DNA of 56,586 nt from Gemmatimonadota bacterium (GTDB lineage: Bacteria > Gemmatimonadota > Gemmatimonadetes > Gemmatimonadales > GWC2-71-9). The notes under the pieces are model-generated. The model was not told the DNA's origin. It saw nothing but the letters and a program-made list of their open reading frames with translations, and made no database searches. The stretch covers positions 1-56,586 of the forward strand of contig JAPULZ010000208.1 in the NCBI GenBank assembly GCA_027294455.1, in the 5' to 3' direction. Below, piece by piece: positions 54,088 to 56,586 of the stretch (position 1 is its first letter; each line of letters opens with the position of its first letter). Position numbers and translations under genes: made by a program.

Positions 54088-54246
54088 ATGACACACCCCA
54101 ACCTGGAAGGCCATTATTTCGACAGCGAGAGCGGCCGTGAGGCCGGCAAGGCGTCGGCCGAGCTCCTGACGGCGGACCTATCGGCGCAACGTTACGAGTT
54201 CACCCAGGACGGCCGGATCAAGTTACTCGGGGAGGGATGTTGGTAG
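54088..54246 (+). CDS. Short island protein, 52 aa
   Basis: It starts three bases after the previous TAG. Charged N-terminus MTHPNLEGHYFDSESGREAG, then YEFTQDGRIKLLGEGCW and stop. The end overlaps the helical cargo gene on the other strand by 24 nt and may be truncated at a module junction. No family known. Confidence 0.55.
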   Translation: MTHPNLEGHYFDSESGREAGKASAELLTADLSAQRYEFTQDGRIKLLGEGCW

Positions 54247-55002
54247 TTCGCCGCCTGACAGCTCGTCGGTAGCGAGCCCGGCAAGCCTTGCAATATCTTC
54301 CCCAAACTTTATGAGCTTGTAGCCTTTTGTAAGAACCGAGTACACCTGGGTCCGGATGCCCTCCCATTTGGATGGCTCTACATCAGCATGGGTTGTGATC
54401 AATGTGCCGAATGCATGATCTAGCGCAGAGCGGAGGAATTCGTCGCCATATACCCTGTAATTGAGTGCCGCCTCCCTGACGGCATTCAATCGGGACACCA
54501 GAATCTTGATGAGTTCGCCTGGGAGATCTGAATTTACGATCTCGGCGATCAACTCCTGACATGAGTTGAGGATCGCCATCAACAGTTCTTCGTCCTCGGG
54601 CTTCAGGGCGAGCTGCCGATCAACCATGTCTTCGGCGTATTTCAGATTTGGCATGACTTCTTGTAGGGCCTCAGTAATTCCCGAATTGCCGGAGCTGAGG
54701 TCCAGGTCACCCAGCAGGCGGTCCAATCGATTCAGCGGACGTAGGTACATTTTTCGCAAGTTCTTGCCCTGCGCGGCTTTCTCGATCGTGTGGCGAGCAT
54801 GAAGGCTCAACTCCATGAGCCGTGCAAACTCGTGTAACACCAACTCAGGGCGCTTCGGATCAACGTCAAACGCGGCCGCGAGGGTGTTTCGAGCAGAATC
54901 GCTCCCTTTGCGTGAAGCCGTCCAGATCTTTTCAAGAATATCGCCAAGGGCTTGAACTGGATGCGTAGGGGCGCCTGCCGGGGACCCATCGTCGTTACTC
55001 AC
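54223..55002 (-). CDS. Helical cargo partner of the NDT-like protein
   Basis: 259 aa from GTG 55002, six bases after AAGGAG; a TTG at 55038 overlapping the upstream stop lacks such a site. Mostly helical: ELVLHEFARLMELSLHARHT; LNRLDRLLGDLDLSS; DEELLMAILNSCQELIAEIV. No enzyme motif. It could be a sensor, scaffold or antitoxin for the upstream enzyme-like protein. Family unknown. Confidence 0.65.
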   Translation of the reverse strand: MSNDDGSPAGAPTHPVQALGDILEKIWTASRKGSDSARNTLAAAFDVDPKRPELVLHEFARLMELSLHARHTIEKAAQGKNLRKMYLRPLNRLDRLLGDLDLSSGNSGITEALQEVMPNLKYAEDMVDRQLALKPEDEELLMAILNSCQELIAEIVNSDLPGELIKILVSRLNAVREAALNYRVYGDEFLRSALDHAFGTLITTHADVEPSKWEGIRTQVYSVLTKGYKLIKFGEDIARLAGLATDELSGGELPTSLPE

Positions 55003-55034
55003 CCTACTCTCCTTTCCTTGACCCGCTAGACGGA

Positions 55035-55976
55035 TCAACGAGGAGCGGAGACCGTCGCCTCAATTCGATCGGACAGTTGGGAATTGAGGTTGGAGGGGTC
55101 GCTCCACACGATGTGATTGTATTGTCTCGTGTCAAAGTGCAGCTCGTCGATGTCGTCTTCACGACACGTCCAAATGACCGGAATGCCGAGCCCTTGCGCA
55201 TATCCGGCCTCGTAGTAGACACCGGAACGATTGCCAGTGAAGTCGGCGACGACTAGTCCGCTGCTGCGGATCTCGGCAATGATGCGGTCACAGATCTTTT
55301 GATTGTGATGAACGAGGTCAACCCGCACTGCGTCGTACCCGTTTTCCGTGAGCGCGGGTTTGAATCCGTGTTCCCACGCATCGTCGGTCGACGGGTCGAA
55401 CCACATCGCGACGAACCCCTGGTCGGACTTGGCACCGGTGGCCCGCAGTTCTTCTACCCGTTCCCAGCCTGCAAGTGACAGGCTGAGACTCTGACCGGAT
55501 TCCCACTGTATCAGGCCCGCATCCTTCATCTTCAGGAGGTAGTATTCTGATTCCTCTGCATTTGTTGCGAAAAGAATCGGCCAGAAGTGTTCATGTTCTA
55601 GATTGACGGGATAGACAAAGTTCGGTGCCTCAGCTGCTAGATAGAGCAGCATGCGATCCATGGCCTCAAACAGAGTCCGCGGAACGGGGGCTTCGTCGAT
55701 GAGCCGCTGAACGTTGTTGCCATCCAGGGTGATCACCTGACCAAGTTCCGAAGCGTTGCGCAGGGCGCCAGCCAGGACGTGGCGGGGTTCCTTGATGTCC
55801 TCCTGGCTCAGATAGATCGCGTAGGGGCCGTCCACTTTGTAGAGACCGCAGTTCTTGCACTCCACGACGAGCTGATCGATGCGACCGCCCGTGTCTTTGC
55901 TGACCTCGGCGGCCGCCTTGCAGATAGGGCAGGTCTTGGCCTTCACGGTGCCGGCGATGCTTTTTGAGGCGTCCAT
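55035..55976 (-). CDS. Zn-ribbon, nucleoside-2-deoxyribosyltransferase-like protein (candidate defence effector)
   Basis: 313 aa from ATG 55976. An upstream GTG at 56003 lies in integrase-site repeats and is disfavoured. The zinc ribbon has Cys16, 19, 40, 43 (CPIC, CKNC). The middle looks like a winged helix (EYYLLKMKDAGLIQW). The C-terminal domain (about 188-305) is NDT/Rossmann-like: FVAMWFDPSTDDAW, GYDAVRVDLVHHN, VVADFTGNRSGVYYEAGYAQ with Glu256 as the likely nucleophile. Related domains in conflict systems break N-glycosidic bonds in nucleotides or NAD. Confidence 0.75.
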   Translation of the reverse strand: MDASKSIAGTVKAKTCPICKAAAEVSKDTGGRIDQLVVECKNCGLYKVDGPYAIYLSQEDIKEPRHVLAGALRNASELGQVITLDGNNVQRLIDEAPVPRTLFEAMDRMLLYLAAEAPNFVYPVNLEHEHFWPILFATNAEESEYYLLKMKDAGLIQWESGQSLSLSLAGWERVEELRATGAKSDQGFVAMWFDPSTDDAWEHGFKPALTENGYDAVRVDLVHHNQKICDRIIAEIRSSGLVVADFTGNRSGVYYEAGYAQGLGIPVIWTCREDDIDELHFDTRQYNHIVWSDPSNLNSQLSDRIEATVSAPR

Positions 55977-55981
55977 CGTCT

Positions 55982-56002
55982 TTGTGTCCAAATTTGTGTC
56001 CA
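55982..56002. repeat. Right pair of TTGTGTCCA repeats, probable integrase arm sites
   Basis: TTGTGTCCA at 55982-55990 and 55994-56002, same orientation as the left pair, 60 bp from attR. Confidence 0.65.
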
Positions 56003-56062
56003 CCGACGGACTGGCGATCGGTGGGCGATGGTATAACAGCGTATTTGGTAAGGACTTACGGG

Positions 56063-56105
56063 ATGGGCGGTGGCGGATTCGAACCGCCGACCTCCGGTAT
56101 GTGAA
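56063..56105. repeat. attR inside tRNA-Val
   Basis: The right copy of the 43-bp core, forming the 3' half of the working tRNA-Val gene. Confidence 0.93.
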
Positions 56106-56137
56106 ACCGGCGCTCTAACCAACTGAGCTAACCACCC
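56064..56137 (-). tRNA. tRNA-Val(CAC)
   Basis: 74 nt. Acceptor GGGTGGT/ACCGCCC, D arm GCTC/GAGC, anticodon stem CCGGT/ACCGG with loop TTCACAT (anticodon CAC), T arm GGCGG TTCGAAT CCGCC, discriminator A. CCA is not encoded. The 3' half comes from the island. Confidence 0.96.
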
Positions 56138-56154
56138 GAATCCGACGACGAGAA

Positions 56155-56183
56155 AGCTTAACGAGTCGTCATGGGTTTGCCAA
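56155..56183 (-). promoter_or_regulatory. tRNA-Val promoter
   Basis: TTGGCA (56178-56183), 17 bp, TAAGCT (56155-56160), ending about 18 bp before the tRNA 5' end. Confidence 0.6.
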
Positions 56184-56287
56184 TCCGCGCGTGTCTTTGC
56201 GGTTTGGACAGTTCCTGTTAAATAAGGGCCGGCCAGAATGTTTGGATGTCGGCCGCAAGATTCGAAGAACTGCGCAGGTAACGCTCC

Positions 56288-56586
56288 ATGAGTGATCAAT
56301 GCAATATTCTCATTTCGTCAGCAGGGCGGCGAGTGGCTCTCCTGCGTGCGTTCAAGGAAGCGCTTGCCCACTTGGGGGTGTCTGGCAACGTCCTCGCGGC
56401 CGACATGTCAAGGCTCTCCTCAGCATTCCATATTGCCGACGATGCGTTCGTGGTACCTCGCTGCACGTCAACGGAGTTCATTCCGACGCTGCTTCGTGCA
56501 TGCCGAGAACGAACCATACGACTGGTCATCCCGACCATTGACACGGAGCTGCCCGTCTTGGCAGCGCATCGCGATGAGTTTCGGGA
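56288..56586 (+). CDS. ATP-grasp family protein, N-terminal part only
   Basis: The first 99 residues are visible (MSDQCNILISSAGRRVALLR onward) and the gene runs off the right edge. ILISSAGRRVALLRAFKEAL and LVIPTIDTELPVLAAHRDEF match the pre-ATP-grasp domain of carbamoyl-phosphate-synthase-like enzymes in polysaccharide or peptide ligation. Substrate is unknown. Confidence 0.7.
   Translation, partial: MSDQCNILISSAGRRVALLRAFKEALAHLGVSGNVLAADMSRLSSAFHIADDAFVVPRCTSTEFIPTLLRACRERTIRLVIPTIDTELPVLAAHRDEFR

Larger units (their letters stand above)
49954..56105. mobile_element. tRNA-Val-integrated genomic island
   Basis: About 6.15 kb bounded by attL and attR, with a tyrosine integrase, XRE regulator, excisionase-like protein, arm-site repeats and two cargo modules. 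There are no phage structural, replication or conjugation genes, so it is a small integrative element or satellite that cannot move by its own transfer genes. Cargo ends are visibly richer in A+T than the integrase core. Confidence 0.92.

Noticed and set aside
1..56586. CRISPR arrays, rRNA, insertion sequences
   Set aside because: No regularly spaced repeats, rRNA signatures or transposase motifs were seen.

Overview
The window is 56.6 kb of high-GC bacterial chromosome. It carries dense runs of overlapping housekeeping genes on the minus strand, a PEGA-domain Ser/Thr kinase, large PPC-domain lipoproteins and many GTG/TTG starts. This suggests a Gemmatimonadota-like or similar high-GC Gram-negative lineage. 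That placement is an inference from gene content and order and was not tested by search. Promoters that can be read by eye follow a house pattern: TTGAC(A/G), a 17-bp spacer, then TA(G/T)(C/G)TT or TATNNN.

Layout. (1) 1-11.1 kb is mixed-strand envelope and signalling: a barrel protein cut by the window edge, a secreted repeat protein and a PEGA Ser/Thr kinase in one operon; a divergent PPC lipoprotein; a PPK2 polyphosphate kinase overlapping a fatty-acid desaturase; a ClC chloride channel with CBS domains; a secreted barrel-like protein. (2) 11.1-25.75 kb is a 14.5-kb minus-strand run read as infC-rpmI-rplT-pheS-pheT-(zapB-like)-zapA-rny-folD-xseA-xseB-ispA-dxs-nadK-recN, with its own promoter, leader and attenuator upstream of infC. 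infC appears to start at CTG. (3) 25.7-29.4 kb is rex-arcA-exonuclease-MBL hydrolase, behind a promoter that carries a textbook Rex operator. (4) 29.4-43.1 kb is another continuous minus run: hrcA-dnaJ-mutS2-dnaG-Zn ribbon-recJ-rsmD-coaD-pta-STAS-RsbW-like-SpoIIE phosphatase-rsmA. (5) 43.2-47.6 kb holds hemW, dprA, obg and an SxxK-type asparaginase. (6) 47.7-49.8 kb holds a cold-shock gene with a long structured leader, rpsU, and rocD.

(7) 49.95-56.1 kb is a genomic island of about 6.15 kb integrated into the 3' half of tRNA-Val(CAC). A 43-bp direct repeat (42/43 identical) marks attL and attR. Four copies of TTGTGTCCA, two near each end, look like integrase arm sites. The island encodes a tyrosine integrase, a divergent XRE/excisionase-like control region and two AT-richer cargo modules. 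The first is a trio (TIGR04255-like, a 141-aa helical protein, and a 138-aa protein with conserved-looking Cys and His) read in the same transcription unit as the integrase. The second is a pair beside attR: a Zn-ribbon plus nucleoside-2-deoxyribosyltransferase-like protein with an intact candidate catalytic Glu, and a helical partner. Position and composition suggest conflict or defence modules. They are the best candidates here for an undescribed system, but no activity can be shown from sequence. To the right of the tRNA an ATP-grasp gene begins and runs off the window.

How the parts fit: the left and middle sections are core translation, replication, repair and isoprenoid genes held in long, translationally coupled operons. 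Rex links NADH/NAD+ state to arginine deiminase. Insertion of the island has separated tRNA-Val from what looks like its native terminator, which now lies 6.1 kb away.
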